Notes: generated by a model not told the origin, from the letters alone. A DNA stretch of 64,000 nucleotides from Microbacterium oleivorans (GCF_001691565.1 NZ_MAYO01000003.1:930001-994000), one strand, 5' to 3'; positions 34,867 through 44,894 are shown, numbered from the stretch's first letter. Numbers and translations are program-made.

Positions 34867-36084
34867 TCAGTCCGTGAGCGCGAGTCGCAGCTGCTCGACG
34901 GCCCAGTCGATCTCGGTGGCCCGGATGATCAACGGAGGCGCCATGCGGATCGTCTGTCCGTGCGTGTCCTTGACCAGGACGCCGCGAGTGAGGAGCCGCT
35001 CGGCGACCTCGCGCCCGGTCCCCTTGGCCGGATCGATGTCGACACCCGCCCAGAGTCCCGCGACCCGGATCGCCGTGACGCCCGCGCCGATCAGTGGCTC
35101 GAGACGCGCACGCAGGTGGTCGCCGAGCGCGAGTGCGCGCCGCTGCAGGTCGCCGGTTGCGAGGAGCCCGACCACGGCGAGTCCGACGGCGGCTGCCAAC
35201 GGATTGCCGCCGAAGGTCGAGCCGTGCTCCCCCGGGTGGATGACACCCAGGACGTCGCGGTTCCCGACGACGGCGGAGACCGGGAGGATGCCGCCGCCCA
35301 AGGCCTTGCCGAGCAGGTACAGGTCGGGCACCACGTCCTCGCGCTCGCACGCGAAGGTCGTGCCGACGCGGCCCAGGCCGGATTGGATCTCGTCGGCGAT
35401 GAACAGGACGTTCGCCGCCGTGCACATCTCCCGGACGGCGCGGAGATACCCGTCCGGCGGGATGACGACGCCGGCCTCACCCTGGATCGGTTCGATCAGG
35501 ACCGCGGCGGTGTCGTCGTCGATCGCGGCCGCAAGGGCCGCGGCATCCCCGTACGGCACGACCTCGAACCCGGGAGCGAACGGACCGAAGCCGTCGCGCG
35601 CCTGCGGGTCATCGCTGAAGCCGACGATCGTGGTCGTCCGGCCGTGGAAGTTTCCCGACGCGACGAGGATCTTCGCGCGCCCCTCGGGGACGCCCTTCAC
35701 CCGGTAGGCCCAGGCGCGCGCGATCTTGACGCCGGTCTCGACGGCTTCCGCGCCGGTGTTCATCGGCAAGACCATGTCCTTGCCGGCAAGGTCGGCGAGC
35801 GCACCGGCGAAGGCGCCGAGCCGGTCGTTGTGGAACGCGCGACTCGTCAGTGTCAGACGACCGAGCTGCTCGGTCGCCGCCGCGACCAGGGCGGGATGCC
35901 GGTGCCCGAAGTTCAGCGCGGAGTAGGCCGACAGGAGGTCGAGGTACCGCTTGCCCTCGACGTCGGTCACCCACGAACCCTCGCCCTCGGCGACGACGAC
36001 GGGGAGCGGGTGGTAGTTGTGCGCGAGGTGCTCCGCTTCCGCCGCGATCGCGGCGTCCGACGTGGGCAGTTCGAGATCGGTCAT
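34867..36084 (-). CDS. rocD: Ornithine aminotransferase
   Basis: 405-residue PLP-dependent class-III aminotransferase. The N-terminal NYHPLPVVVAEGEGSWVTD and YLDLLSAYSALNFGHRHP, the PLP lysine in LLGKALGGG and IADEIQSGLGR identify ornithine--oxo-acid aminotransferase. It converts ornithine to glutamate-5-semialdehyde. The ATG overlaps the stop of the dimethylargininase-like gene. The product can be oxidised to glutamate by PutA encoded 2 kb away. Confidence 0.9.
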   Translation of the reverse strand: MTDLELPTSDAAIAAEAEHLAHNYHPLPVVVAEGEGSWVTDVEGKRYLDLLSAYSALNFGHRHPALVAAATEQLGRLTLTSRAFHNDRLGAFAGALADLAGKDMVLPMNTGAEAVETGVKIARAWAYRVKGVPEGRAKILVASGNFHGRTTTIVGFSDDPQARDGFGPFAPGFEVVPYGDAAALAAAIDDDTAAVLIEPIQGEAGVVIPPDGYLRAVREMCTAANVLFIADEIQSGLGRVGTTFACEREDVVPDLYLLGKALGGGILPVSAVVGNRDVLGVIHPGEHGSTFGGNPLAAAVGLAVVGLLATGDLQRRALALGDHLRARLEPLIGAGVTAIRVAGLWAGVDIDPAKGTGREVAERLLTRGVLVKDTHGQTIRMAPPLIIRATEIDWAVEQLRLALTD

Positions 36085-36944
36085 CGCGCACCTCCGCGCA
36101 GTTCGAGCGTGCAGCACTTGATGCCGCCGCCGCCGAGCAGGAGCTCGGACAGGTCGATGGGGACGGGGACGTAGCCGCGCTCCTCGAGCTGCGCGGCGAA
36201 GTCGGCCGCTCGGGGCGAGACGAAGACGTGGAGTCCGTCACTGGCCGCGTTCAGTCCGAAGACAGCACCGTCGGCATCCGACACCCGGATGGCGTCGGGA
36301 TAGCGTTCGGCGAGCACACGGCGGGACTCGTCGTCGAAGGCCGACGGCAGGTAGGCGATGTTCGCGCGGTCGACGCCGCCCGGTCCCTGGACCGGGTCGA
36401 GGACGGTGATCGCGGTGTCGAGATGGTAGAACCTCGGGTCTACGAGGCGCAGCGAGACCACCTCGCGGTCGAAGACGGCCGCCAGCTCGCGGTGGCTGTC
36501 GCCGACGGAGCGGAAGCCGGTGCCGGCGAGGATCGTGTCGCCGACGAGGAGGAAGTCGCCTTCGCCCTCTTGGACCTCGACGGGCTCGACGACCTCGAAG
36601 CCGTGCGCGGCGAACCAGTCCATGAACGGTTGCTCCTCGCCGCGGCGCTCGTCGACCCGGAAGCGGACGCCGAGCGCGCGACCGTCGACGATGAAGCCGC
36701 CGTTCGCGGTGTAGACCATGTCGGGCAGCCCCGGCACGGCATCGATCAGTTCGACCTCGTGGCCCCGCTCGACGTATGCGTCGTGGAGCACCTGCCACTG
36801 GCGGAGGGCCTTGGCGGTGTCGGTGGGGCGCGACGGCTCCATCCACGGATTGATGCTGTACGACACCGTGAAGTGCTCGGGCCGGCACATCAGGTATCGA
36901 CGGTGCTGGGCGATGCGGGTGACCGTGTCGGGCTGCGTCGTCAT
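36081..36944 (-). CDS. ddaH: Dimethylargininase/arginine deiminase-fold hydrolase
   Basis: 287 residues of the guanidine-modifying (pentein) superfamily. Starts MTTQPDTVTRIAQHRRYLMC. Active-site elements are visible: the acidic EGEGDFLLVGD block, YHLDTAI with the catalytic His and GGGIKCC with the nucleophilic Cys277 or Cys278. It would release citrulline (or ornithine) from methylated or free arginine. Start at 36944 has a GAGGAGCGAG site. Coupled with rocD, consistent with arginine/ornithine breakdown. Confidence 0.82.
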   Translation of the reverse strand: MTTQPDTVTRIAQHRRYLMCRPEHFTVSYSINPWMEPSRPTDTAKALRQWQVLHDAYVERGHEVELIDAVPGLPDMVYTANGGFIVDGRALGVRFRVDERRGEEQPFMDWFAAHGFEVVEPVEVQEGEGDFLLVGDTILAGTGFRSVGDSHRELAAVFDREVVSLRLVDPRFYHLDTAITVLDPVQGPGGVDRANIAYLPSAFDDESRRVLAERYPDAIRVSDADGAVFGLNAASDGLHVFVSPRAADFAAQLEERGYVPVPIDLSELLLGGGGIKCCTLELRGGAR

Positions 36945-37107
36945 TCTCGCTCCTCGTCTCCGGGGCGGCGGACGCTGTCCAGAGGCCCGACGGAGCTTGC
37001 GGAAGCCGACGGATCGGGCACGCCGGGTTCCATCATGGCAGGTCGGGTGCCGCAATCCGGTGGATGCATGCCACGGGGGGTTGCTCGGAAATGACAGGAT
37101 GCAGATC

Positions 37108-37857
37108 ATGGCCAGACGCACGGGTGAACAGACCAGAGCCCTCCTGTTGCGCGCCGGGATGCAGATGCTCCTCGAACGGGGGGTCAGCGCCGGCGTGCAG
37201 CACATCCGCCTGCAGGACGTCCTGCGGCGGACCGGCCTGACGACCGGGGCCGCCTACCGGCTGTGGGCCGACCAAGCCGATTACCACCGCGATCTCGCGG
37301 TCTCGATGGTGCGGATGCGCGTCGTGGGCCCCGCCGACGGCATGCGCGCCAGGGTCGACGAGATGATCGCGACCGGCGCGTCGGGCGAGGAGATCATCCG
37401 CGAGGCGGCGCTCGCGCACGTGAAGGCGGCGGAGCTCACCGCCGACGATCCCACCGAGGTGCTCGACGCGCAGTCCTTCCGCGTCGCCCTGGCGCTGCGG
37501 ACGACCGCCGACACCTGGCCGGAGCTGACAGAGGCGAGCCTCGCACGGCACCGGGAGTCCATCGACGCGTTCGCGGAGCTCTACCAGTACGTCATCGACG
37601 CGTACGGCATGCGCATGCGGGACGGCCTGACGATCCAGGACTTCGCGGAGGCCATGGCGGCGATGGCGGAGGGGTTCGCCATCCAATCCCTCGAGCGGCT
37701 CCCCCACCCGATGCTCCACATGAGCGGAGCAGACGGCACGCCCTCCGGCGAATGGACCCTGCTCGGCCTCACGGTACGAGCGCTGGTGGATTCGTTCATG
37801 ATCCCGCGCGATGACGCGGAGCCGGATGCCTGGGTGCGGCTCCCGCGCTACGCCTGA
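37108..37857 (+). CDS. TetR-type transcriptional regulator
   Basis: 249 residues, longer than a standard TetR protein. The N-terminal HTH (IRLQDVLRRTGLTTGAAYRLW) is followed by a helical ligand domain. It is divergent from ddaH-rocD and convergent with putA, so it may control one of them, but this is inferred only from position. An alternative ATG three codons upstream is in frame. A strong hairpin follows the gene. Confidence 0.78.
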   Translation: MARRTGEQTRALLLRAGMQMLLERGVSAGVQHIRLQDVLRRTGLTTGAAYRLWADQADYHRDLAVSMVRMRVVGPADGMRARVDEMIATGASGEEIIREAALAHVKAAELTADDPTEVLDAQSFRVALALRTTADTWPELTEASLARHRESIDAFAELYQYVIDAYGMRMRDGLTIQDFAEAMAAMAEGFAIQSLERLPHPMLHMSGADGTPSGEWTLLGLTVRALVDSFMIPRDDAEPDAWVRLPRYA

Positions 37858-37867
37858 AAACACGAAT

Positions 37868-37904
37868 GCCCCGGGCTCGGACCGATGGTCCGTGAGCCCG
37901 GGGC
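37868..37904. terminator. Strong hairpin between tetR and putA
   Basis: GCCCCGGGCTC (37868-37878) pairs with GAGCCCGGGGC (37894-37904), with further GGACC/GGTCC pairing inside and a small bulge. It follows the TetR stop by 11 bases and may also serve the convergent putA transcript. Confidence 0.7.
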
Positions 37905-38048
37905 GACACTCCCCCCGAAGTGCTTTCGTGCGCGCTCCCCAGAAGCGCGTGACCATTCAAACAAGGCAAAGCGGCCCAGCACCAGAAAGATAAGTTGTTT
38001 TCTTCCGCGGATCGATTAATCCAGATGGATCGGCCTACCAGCACTCGG

Positions 38049-41000
38049 TCAGATGACGGATTCGCTCCAGTGGTACGGATTGCCGAATCGGTGGGCCGTG
38101 ATCGAGATGGCCTGCTCCCGCAGGAACGGGAGCAGCTCGATCCGCCCCGCCTGTGTCACCTCGTCGGCGTAGACGGCCAGGTCGGGGTCGCCCTCGATCG
38201 CGGCCACGAGAGCGGTCCGGACCTCCTGCACCTGGGCGGGGGGTCCCACCAGTCGTACCCGATCGGCACGGGCGGGCGCCTCCTCCGCAGCCGGACCCGA
38301 CATCCTCGCGTACCACTGCTCGTCGGATTCGACGAACACCGGAACGTCCAACGCCGTGAGCGCGGAGCGGACCGTGGCGGCCAGACCCGCCGGGGTGCTG
38401 ACCGTGAACGACGACCCGGCCCGAACCGCCGCGATGATCGCGCGGACGAGCGCCTGCGGCGCGGCATCCGTCGTCGAACGGATCTCGACGGTCGCGGGCC
38501 GGTACCGGAACAGATTCCGCTCGACGCCCAGATGCGACACGTCCACGACCTTGCCGAAGGTGCGGTTCCAGGCGACGGCATCCGACAGCGCGGCACGGCG
38601 CAGCCATTCGAACGCCTCGTATCCGAGCGCGGGTTGCGCGGCCTCGATGACGTCGGTGATCGACGAGTCGAGACCCTTCAGGTGGAGCGTCGACGACGTC
38701 GCGGCACCCGCGGTGGGGCGCCACGAACCGAGCCCGATGAGGTGGTTCGGGCCACCGGCCTTGGCTCCCCCGCCGACGGATGAGCGTTTCCAGCCGCCGA
38801 ACGGCTGACGCTGGACGATCGCGCCGGTCGTCCCGCGGTTGACGTAGAGATTGCCGGCCTCGACGCGGTCGAGCCAGATGGCCAGGTCGTCGGGGTTCTG
38901 CGTATAGAGCCCTGCGGTCAGTCCGTAGTCGACGGCGTTCTGCAGCTCGATCGCGTGCTCGAGCGAGCGGGCGTGCATGACACCGAGGACCGGACCGAAG
39001 AACTCCTCGAGGTGCACGCGCGAACCCGGCTTCACACCGGTGCGGATGCCGGGGGTCCACAGCCGACCGGGGTAGCGCTCGTCGACCAGCTCGCGCGGCT
39101 CCACGAGCCACGCCTCATCCTCGTCGAGCGTCGTGAGCGCCCATTCGAGCTTGCCGGACGGCGCCTCGACGAGCGGGCCGATCTCGGTCAGCGGGTCGTC
39201 CGGCGACCCCACGCGCAGGGAGGTCGCAGCATCCACCAGCTGTCGCGAGAAGCGCTGGGATCGCGCGACGGGTCCGACGAGGATCGCGAGCGACGCGGCC
39301 GAGCACTTCTGCCCCGCGTGCCCGAACGCCGAACGGACGAGATCGGATGCCGCGAGGTCGAGGTCCGCGGACGGCATCACGATCATCGCGTTCTTACCGC
39401 TCGTCTCGGCCTGAAGGGCGAGATCTGGTCGCCAGGAGCGGAAGAGCGCCGCGGTCTCGAACGACCCCGTGAGGATCACGCGGTCGACCGCCGGGTGCGT
39501 CATCAGCTGCCTGCCGAGACCGCCCTCGTCGAGATCGACCAGGGCGAGGACCTCGCGGCCGATCCCGGCCTCGTCGAGCGCCTCCCAGATCGCTTCGGCG
39601 ACCACGGCGGCGCAGCGCCGGGCCTGCGGCGCGGGCTTGAACACCACACCGGAGCCGGCGGCGAGCGCGGCGAGGGCTCCCCCGGCGGGGATGGCGACGG
39701 GGAAGTTCCACGGCGGGGTGACGACCGTCACGCGCGACGGCACGAAGACCGCCCCGCTGACGCTGTCGAGCTCGCGGGCGGTGGACGCGTAGTAGCGGGC
39801 GAAGTCGACCGCCTCGCTGACCTCGACGTCCGCTTCGGCGAGGGTCTTGCCGGTCTCGGATGCCGCCACCTCGATGAGCTCGCCGCGGCGAGCCTCGAGT
39901 GCGCGCGCCGCACGCAGCAGCACTCCGGCACGATCACCCGCGGGCATCGAGCCCCATGCGTCGGCGGTCGACGCGACCCGGCCGACGACGGCCTCGAGCT
40001 CGGCCTCGGTGCCGATGCGAGCGGCGGCGATCGCGGCATCCCCCGCCGTCGAGGTGGCGACGCGGCTCAGGATCGATCGCGCCCACGCGCGGTTGGCGGG
40101 GAGGGCGGGGTCGGTGTCGGCCGTATTGCGGAAGCCGGGCGCACCCTGCGAGACGACGGTCTCGCGCGAGGAGAAGACGGCGGTCTCGACGAACGCATCC
40201 CCGCCGAACAGCGACGGGCGGCCGGGAAGCTCGGCCGGGCGCGTCTCGTCGGGGTCCGCTGCGGCGGCGCCACCCCCCGCGATACCGAGCACGACCTGCG
40301 TGAGACCCGCCTCGTCGAGATCGGCCGCCGGAGCGGCATCCGTCGTCGTCGCCGGCTCGCCCTCGTCGGGCGTTGCAGTGCGGTCCTGATGGCGGCGGGG
40401 GCCCGTGATGAGCATCCGGTCCGCCGCGCGTGTCACCGAGGCTGTGAACCGGTCGCGTTCGCGGACGAACATGGCACGGTCGAACGCCAGGTCGAACGCG
40501 GCCGAGAGGAAGTTCTCGCTGGACGCATTCTCTTCGAGGCGGCGCACGAGGTAGCTGATCGCGACGTCGAACTCGTCGGGGCGGACGACGGGCACGTACA
40601 GCAGGACGTGCCCGATCTCGCGCGCGACGGCCTGCACCTGACCCTGGGCCATGCCGAGGAGCATCTCGACCTCGACGTCGCGCTGCACGCCGCGTTCGCC
40701 CGCGAGCAGCCACGCGTACGCGATGTGGAACAGGTTGTGGCCGGCGACCCCGATGCGCACCGCCTCGGTGTTCTCGGGGCGAAGGGCCTCGTCGAGGCAG
40801 CGGACGTAGTTCGCGTCGGTGTCGAGCTTCGTCTCGTAGGGCGCGCTCGGCCAGTCGTGCATCACGGCGTCGACGTGCTCCATCGCGAGGTTCGCACCCT
40901 TGACGAGACGGATCTTGATGCGCGCACCTCCGGCCGCGACGCGCTCGCGCGCCCATGCGGTGAGGCTCTGGAGTGCGGGGAGGGCGTCGGGCAGGTACGC

Positions 41001-41771
41001 CTGCAGCACGATGCCCGCCTCGAGATCGCGCAGGCGCGGATCGTCGAGCACCCGCATGAACACGGCCATCGTGAGGTCGAGGTCGCGGTACTCCTCCATG
41101 TCGAGGTTGAGGAAGGTCCCGTCCTCGGCCGCCGACAGGTACAGGGGACGCAGCCGCTCGACGACGCGTTCGACGATCTCGTCGAACGCCCACATCGAGA
41201 GGTGGCTGGCGATCGCGGAGACCTTCACCGAGACGTAGTCGACGTCGTCGCGGCGCACGAGCTCGTGGATGCCCTCGAGACGGCGGAGGGCCTCGGACTC
41301 GCCGAGCACCGCTTCGCCGAGGAGGTTGAGGTTGAGGCGCGCGCCCGACTCGCGAAGCGTCTGCAGCGCCGGCCCGAGCTTGTCGGGCCGCGCGTCGACG
41401 ATGAGGTGGCCGACCATCTCGCGCAGGACGCGGCGGGCGATGGGGACGACCGGCGACGGCAGCATCGGGGCGACGGCACCGCCGGCGTGGACCGCGGCGC
41501 GCAGGTACCAGGGCAGGAAGGAGGGCACGAGCGGCGCGACGCGCTGAAGATTGGATGCTGCCGCGGTGAGCGACTCCGGCCGCATGACGCCGTCGACGAA
41601 GCCGAGGGTGAACGGTAGGCCGTTCGGGTCCTTCAACACCCCCGCGAGGCGCTCGGCGGCGGGGTCGACAGCGACCTCGGCGGATTCGGCGACCCAGCGC
41701 TCTGCGAGGGCGATGGCCCGCTCGGCGAGGTCGGCGGTGGGCGCTTGTGGCGCGACAGACGTGTCCGACAT
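38049..41771 (-). CDS. putA: Bifunctional proline dehydrogenase / glutamate-semialdehyde dehydrogenase
   Basis: 1240-residue PutA-like enzyme. The N-terminal half is the FAD-binding proline dehydrogenase barrel (VKVSAIASHLSMWAFD, RIKIRLVKGANL, YLVRRLEENASSENF). The second half is an aldehyde dehydrogenase: TPPWNFPVAIPAGG, LQAETSGKNAMIV (general base Glu) and GHAGQKCSAAS with catalytic Cys823. A C-terminal domain of ~180 residues follows. It oxidises proline to glutamate and can take ornithine-derived semialdehyde. No ribbon-helix-helix domain precedes it, so it is not a PutA repressor. Confidence 0.95.
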   Translation of the reverse strand: MSDTSVAPQAPTADLAERAIALAERWVAESAEVAVDPAAERLAGVLKDPNGLPFTLGFVDGVMRPESLTAAASNLQRVAPLVPSFLPWYLRAAVHAGGAVAPMLPSPVVPIARRVLREMVGHLIVDARPDKLGPALQTLRESGARLNLNLLGEAVLGESEALRRLEGIHELVRRDDVDYVSVKVSAIASHLSMWAFDEIVERVVERLRPLYLSAAEDGTFLNLDMEEYRDLDLTMAVFMRVLDDPRLRDLEAGIVLQAYLPDALPALQSLTAWARERVAAGGARIKIRLVKGANLAMEHVDAVMHDWPSAPYETKLDTDANYVRCLDEALRPENTEAVRIGVAGHNLFHIAYAWLLAGERGVQRDVEVEMLLGMAQGQVQAVAREIGHVLLYVPVVRPDEFDVAISYLVRRLEENASSENFLSAAFDLAFDRAMFVRERDRFTASVTRAADRMLITGPRRHQDRTATPDEGEPATTTDAAPAADLDEAGLTQVVLGIAGGGAAAADPDETRPAELPGRPSLFGGDAFVETAVFSSRETVVSQGAPGFRNTADTDPALPANRAWARSILSRVATSTAGDAAIAAARIGTEAELEAVVGRVASTADAWGSMPAGDRAGVLLRAARALEARRGELIEVAASETGKTLAEADVEVSEAVDFARYYASTARELDSVSGAVFVPSRVTVVTPPWNFPVAIPAGGALAALAAGSGVVFKPAPQARRCAAVVAEAIWEALDEAGIGREVLALVDLDEGGLGRQLMTHPAVDRVILTGSFETAALFRSWRPDLALQAETSGKNAMIVMPSADLDLAASDLVRSAFGHAGQKCSAASLAILVGPVARSQRFSRQLVDAATSLRVGSPDDPLTEIGPLVEAPSGKLEWALTTLDEDEAWLVEPRELVDERYPGRLWTPGIRTGVKPGSRVHLEEFFGPVLGVMHARSLEHAIELQNAVDYGLTAGLYTQNPDDLAIWLDRVEAGNLYVNRGTTGAIVQRQPFGGWKRSSVGGGAKAGGPNHLIGLGSWRPTAGAATSSTLHLKGLDSSITDVIEAAQPALGYEAFEWLRRAALSDAVAWNRTFGKVVDVSHLGVERNLFRYRPATVEIRSTTDAAPQALVRAIIAAVRAGSSFTVSTPAGLAATVRSALTALDVPVFVESDEQWYARMSGPAAEEAPARADRVRLVGPPAQVQEVRTALVAAIEGDPDLAVYADEVTQAGRIELLPFLREQAISITAHRFGNPYHWSESVI

Positions 41772-41828
41772 GAGGCTCAGCCTAGGCGCGCCTCGGGCGG
41801 GCGCGGCGGGACACGCGAGGGCTGGACG

Positions 41829-42389
41829 CTAGGGCCAGATGCTCGGCGCGTCCGCGCGGGTCGACGGCAGAGCGGATGCCGCGGCCCAGTCCTGGATCCA
41901 CTGCGGGATCGGGGGCAGGGTGTCGGGCCGGTGGAGGGCGTCGAAGAGCTCCTCCAGTGGCACGATCCCGCCCGTGCGGCGGAGGAACCTGACACGCAGG
42001 ACCATCTCGGCGTAGACCTCGCCCCTCACGACCGCGCGATGCATCTGGTAAACGGCTTTGTCGTCGTGTCCGATGATGCGGCTCTCGACGGTGAATCGCT
42101 GCCACAACTGGAGCGACTTCCGGAAGGTGACCGTCTCGCTGGCGACCACGCCGTACCAGCCGCGCTCATTCATCGTCTGCCAGATGCCGGTGCGGGTCAG
42201 GAGGTCGAAGCGGCCGAGGTCGAACAGCGACGCGTACCGGCCGTTGTTCATGTGGCCGAGCAGGTCGATGTCGGTCGGCAGGGTCCGGAGCCGGATGCGA
42301 CCGACGGCGTCCGGCGGGATCGGTCCGCGACGTCGGTACGTCACGCGGGCGCGCATCAGGGTCAACAGGGTCCGCCACCATACGTTCAC
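41829..42389 (-). CDS. Hotdog-fold acyl-CoA thioesterase
   Basis: 186 residues with the hotdog-fold motif DIDLLGHMNNGRYASLFDLGR and FRKSLQLWQRF, typical of the 4-hydroxybenzoyl-CoA/YbgC-like and THEM6-like thioesterases. A GTG at 42389 is the chosen start; an ATG eleven codons inside is possible. It sits convergent to nothing and divergent from the GNAT gene. Substrate unknown. Confidence 0.8.
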   Translation of the reverse strand: MNVWWRTLLTLMRARVTYRRRGPIPPDAVGRIRLRTLPTDIDLLGHMNNGRYASLFDLGRFDLLTRTGIWQTMNERGWYGVVASETVTFRKSLQLWQRFTVESRIIGHDDKAVYQMHRAVVRGEVYAEMVLRVRFLRRTGGIVPLEELFDALHRPDTLPPIPQWIQDWAAASALPSTRADAPSIWP

Positions 42390-42509
42390 GAGCGGCGAGC
42401 CTAGCCATGTACACGCGCACAGTGCGGCATCCGTTGTCGCTTGTCGACAGGCGCCGCGCGGCATATCGGGCCCGGTCGCTGTCGATTTCACGATCCGACG
42501 GGCCGTGCG

Positions 42510-42515
42510 TAGAGT
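42510..42515 (+). promoter_or_regulatory. -10 element for the leaderless GNAT gene
   Basis: TAGAGT lies six bases before the ATG of the acetyltransferase, so transcription should begin at or next to the start codon. The -35 region (TTTCAC about 18 bases upstream) is weak. Confidence 0.45.
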
Positions 42516-42521
42516 CTGGCC

Positions 42522-43031
42522 ATGGAGCCCGAACTGCAGACCGACACCGTCGTCCGTCCCGTTCGCGACGTGGATGCCGAGGCCCTCGGCCGAGTGCACG
42601 CGACGTGCTGGCACGAGACCTACGACCACCTCATCAGCAAGGCCGCCCTCGAGAACGTGTCGGCCCGCCGGCTCGCGGAACTCTGGACCCACTGGGCCCA
42701 GCAGGGACCCGACTTCAGCATGGTCGCCGCCCTCGTGGACGGCGAGATCGTGGGCTTCGCCGGATCCGGGCCCGCCCGTGACCGCGACGCGCCGCGCAAC
42801 CGCGAGCTGTACTTCATCTACCTGCTCGACGCGTGGCACGGCACCGGCATCGGCCAGCGGCTGTTCGATGCCGTGGTCCCCGAGCGTGACAGGGAGCTGT
42901 ACCTGTGGGTCGCCGAGGACAACCCCCGCGCCCACCGGTTCTACACGCGCAACGGGTTCACCCTCGACGGGGCGAGCCACACCGAACCCTTCCTCGGCGA
43001 GACGCTGACGGAAGTCCGCTTCGTGCGCTGA
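42522..43031 (+). CDS. GNAT family N-acetyltransferase
   Basis: 169 residues with the GNAT fold. The acetyl-CoA binding motif LDAWHGTGIGQRLFDAV and the AHRFYTRNGFTLDG signature near the C-terminus are clear. Acceptor substrate unknown. Its start is probably leaderless (TAGAGT immediately upstream) and it is terminated by a 15-16 bp hairpin. Confidence 0.88.
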   Translation: MEPELQTDTVVRPVRDVDAEALGRVHATCWHETYDHLISKAALENVSARRLAELWTHWAQQGPDFSMVAALVDGEIVGFAGSGPARDRDAPRNRELYFIYLLDAWHGTGIGQRLFDAVVPERDRELYLWVAEDNPRAHRFYTRNGFTLDGASHTEPFLGETLTEVRFVR

Positions 43032-43048
43032 CGCACGAGCGCGAGACT

Positions 43049-43086
43049 CGACGGCGCGGCATCCCGTTTCGGATGCCGCGCCGTCG
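43049..43086 (+). terminator. Intrinsic terminator after the GNAT gene
   Basis: A 16-bp perfect stem (43049-43064 with 43071-43086) around a six-base loop, made largely of GCGGCATCC and its complement, followed by GCCTTTGG. It begins 18 nt after the stop codon. Confidence 0.8.
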
Positions 43087-43220
43087 GCCTTTGGTGCCGG
43101 ATGCCACGGTGGGGCCACGGATGCACGACGGGTGGGACGGATGCCGCCTGTGCAGTCTTCGGAGGCGACACCCGCACCGCCGGTCGTGCATATGTCACCC
43201 GACGGGTGCGCCGACTGGCG

Positions 43221-44888
43221 TCAGCGGCTCTTGACCTCGCCGAACAGGCGCGCGATCGGGGCGACGACGAGCGGACGCATCGAGACATAGGCCGCGACGG
43301 TGACGGCGATCGACAGGGCGAAGAGCCAGAACCCGGTCCAGTTGTCGGCGTATGCCTCCGGGTCGACCGACCCGGTCGCCGCGTACATGTGGCCGAGGTT
43401 CCGGAGCGCTCCGGTCGACAGCACGAGAGCGACGTGGACGACGATGAACAGGACGAAGTAGAGCATCGTCGGGAAGTGGACCTTGCGCGCCCACTCGACG
43501 GGGTAGAGCCGGTTCAGCATCGTCGCCTGCTTCGGCCACATCGCGCTCATGCGGTAGCCGGTGATCGCCGCGAGAGGGGCCGCGATGAAGATCGTGGCGA
43601 AGTAGGCGAGCTGCTGGAGCGCGTTGTAGTTCACCCAGCCGTTCTCGGTCGGCCAGTCCAGGGAGACGTACTGCAGCGCGGCCGATAGCGCGTTCGGGAA
43701 TACCTCCCACGAGGTCGGGATCACCCGCATCCACTGACCGGTCACGAACAGCAGCACGACGAAGATCAGCCCGTTCGCGAGCCACAGGATGTCGAGGGCC
43801 TGGTGCAGCCAGAGCGTCAGACTCATGCGCCGCTTGCGATCCTTCTTCGAGATCCAGAAGGCGGAGGGCCGCTTCTCAGACCGCACCTGTAGACCGGTGC
43901 GGATGATCAGCACGATGAAGAACGCGTTGAGGAAGTGCGACCAGTTCAGCCACGCGGGGAACCCGACGGGCGCCCCCTCGGGCAGGTGATACTCGCCCGG
44001 GTAGGTCGTGAGGAAGTCCTGGAGAGGCTCGAGGCTGAGGATCCAGCGGACGGCGAGGACGGCCATCGCCGCGACGTAGAGGACCGCCGCTCCGCCGAGG
44101 ACGACCACACCGGCCCACTGGGCCTTCGAGAACGGACCGATGCGCGCGGGATCGGGCTTCGGCGCCGGGCGGCGGGCGACGCCCGCGTGCGCGAGCGGGC
44201 GCTCGGCGAGCGGAGGTCGCGGGGCGGCGGGGTCCGGGGTCGCGGGTGCGGGGGTGGCGGGCGCTGGCGCCGGCTCCGAGGAAGCCGAGACTGCATGCGC
44301 GCGCCCAGACTGCGGCGCGAGGTCGCTGTCTGGACCGCCAGGTGCAGTCTCGCGGAGTCGGGGCGTGGCGCGCGGGGCGGGCGTGGTCTCGGCGGGGGGC
44401 CACGGGTCCCCGCCCGCGGCGCGAGGCAGGCCTCGGCGGACCGCGCCGGTGCCTGTGCCTTCCGCCGAGGTCACGGCGGTGGAGGGCACGGAAGCCGATG
44501 CCGCGGGGGCGGTTGCCGCGGGCTCAGCCGCCTCGACGAGGACCCGGTCCGTGCCGGGGCCATCGGCCTCGCGCGGCGCGTTTTCGACGGCAGGGGCCGC
44601 GGGGGTCGCGGCATCCGGCGCAGTCGACGCTGCGGGCGGCCAGGGATCGCCACCCGGCGTGCGCGGGAGTCCCCGGCGCGTCACAGCACCTCGAGCCGAC
44701 TCGTTCTGCATCGATGCGGTGCCGGTGGCCGCACTTTCGGTCGGGTCGGCGGCGGGTGGTGCGGCAGACGCGGGCGGGTCGACGGGCGCTGGGCTGACCG
44801 GCGCCGGGGTCTCCCCCTCGGGCGGCCAGGGGTCGCCGCCGCGGGCGCGCGGAAGTCCGCGGCGCACCGAACGCGCGTAAGTCGCCAT
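43221..44888 (-). CDS. Membrane cytochrome b (formate dehydrogenase gamma-like) with repeated N-terminal motif
   Basis: 555 residues. The cytosolic N-terminus (1-250) is Pro/Ala/Thr-rich with three copies of a 16-residue motif, RRGLPR-x2-GGDPWPP, at 8-23, 70-85 and 150-165. About five membrane helices follow (~265-545) with histidines suited to bind two b hemes ([39 protein letters not shown]). It resembles cytochrome b subunits of formate dehydrogenase/hydrogenase type. It starts six bases after etfA and is preceded by a GTAGGAG site inside etfA, so it is coupled to etfBA and may pass ETF electrons to the quinone pool. That role is inference. Confidence 0.82.
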   Translation of the reverse strand: MATYARSVRRGLPRARGGDPWPPEGETPAPVSPAPVDPPASAAPPAADPTESAATGTASMQNESARGAVTRRGLPRTPGGDPWPPAASTAPDAATPAAPAVENAPREADGPGTDRVLVEAAEPAATAPAASASVPSTAVTSAEGTGTGAVRRGLPRAAGGDPWPPAETTPAPRATPRLRETAPGGPDSDLAPQSGRAHAVSASSEPAPAPATPAPATPDPAAPRPPLAERPLAHAGVARRPAPKPDPARIGPFSKAQWAGVVVLGGAAVLYVAAMAVLAVRWILSLEPLQDFLTTYPGEYHLPEGAPVGFPAWLNWSHFLNAFFIVLIIRTGLQVRSEKRPSAFWISKKDRKRRMSLTLWLHQALDILWLANGLIFVVLLFVTGQWMRVIPTSWEVFPNALSAALQYVSLDWPTENGWVNYNALQQLAYFATIFIAAPLAAITGYRMSAMWPKQATMLNRLYPVEWARKVHFPTMLYFVLFIVVHVALVLSTGALRNLGHMYAATGSVDPEAYADNWTGFWLFALSIAVTVAAYVSMRPLVVAPIARLFGEVKSR

Positions 44889-44894
44889 CCGCTC

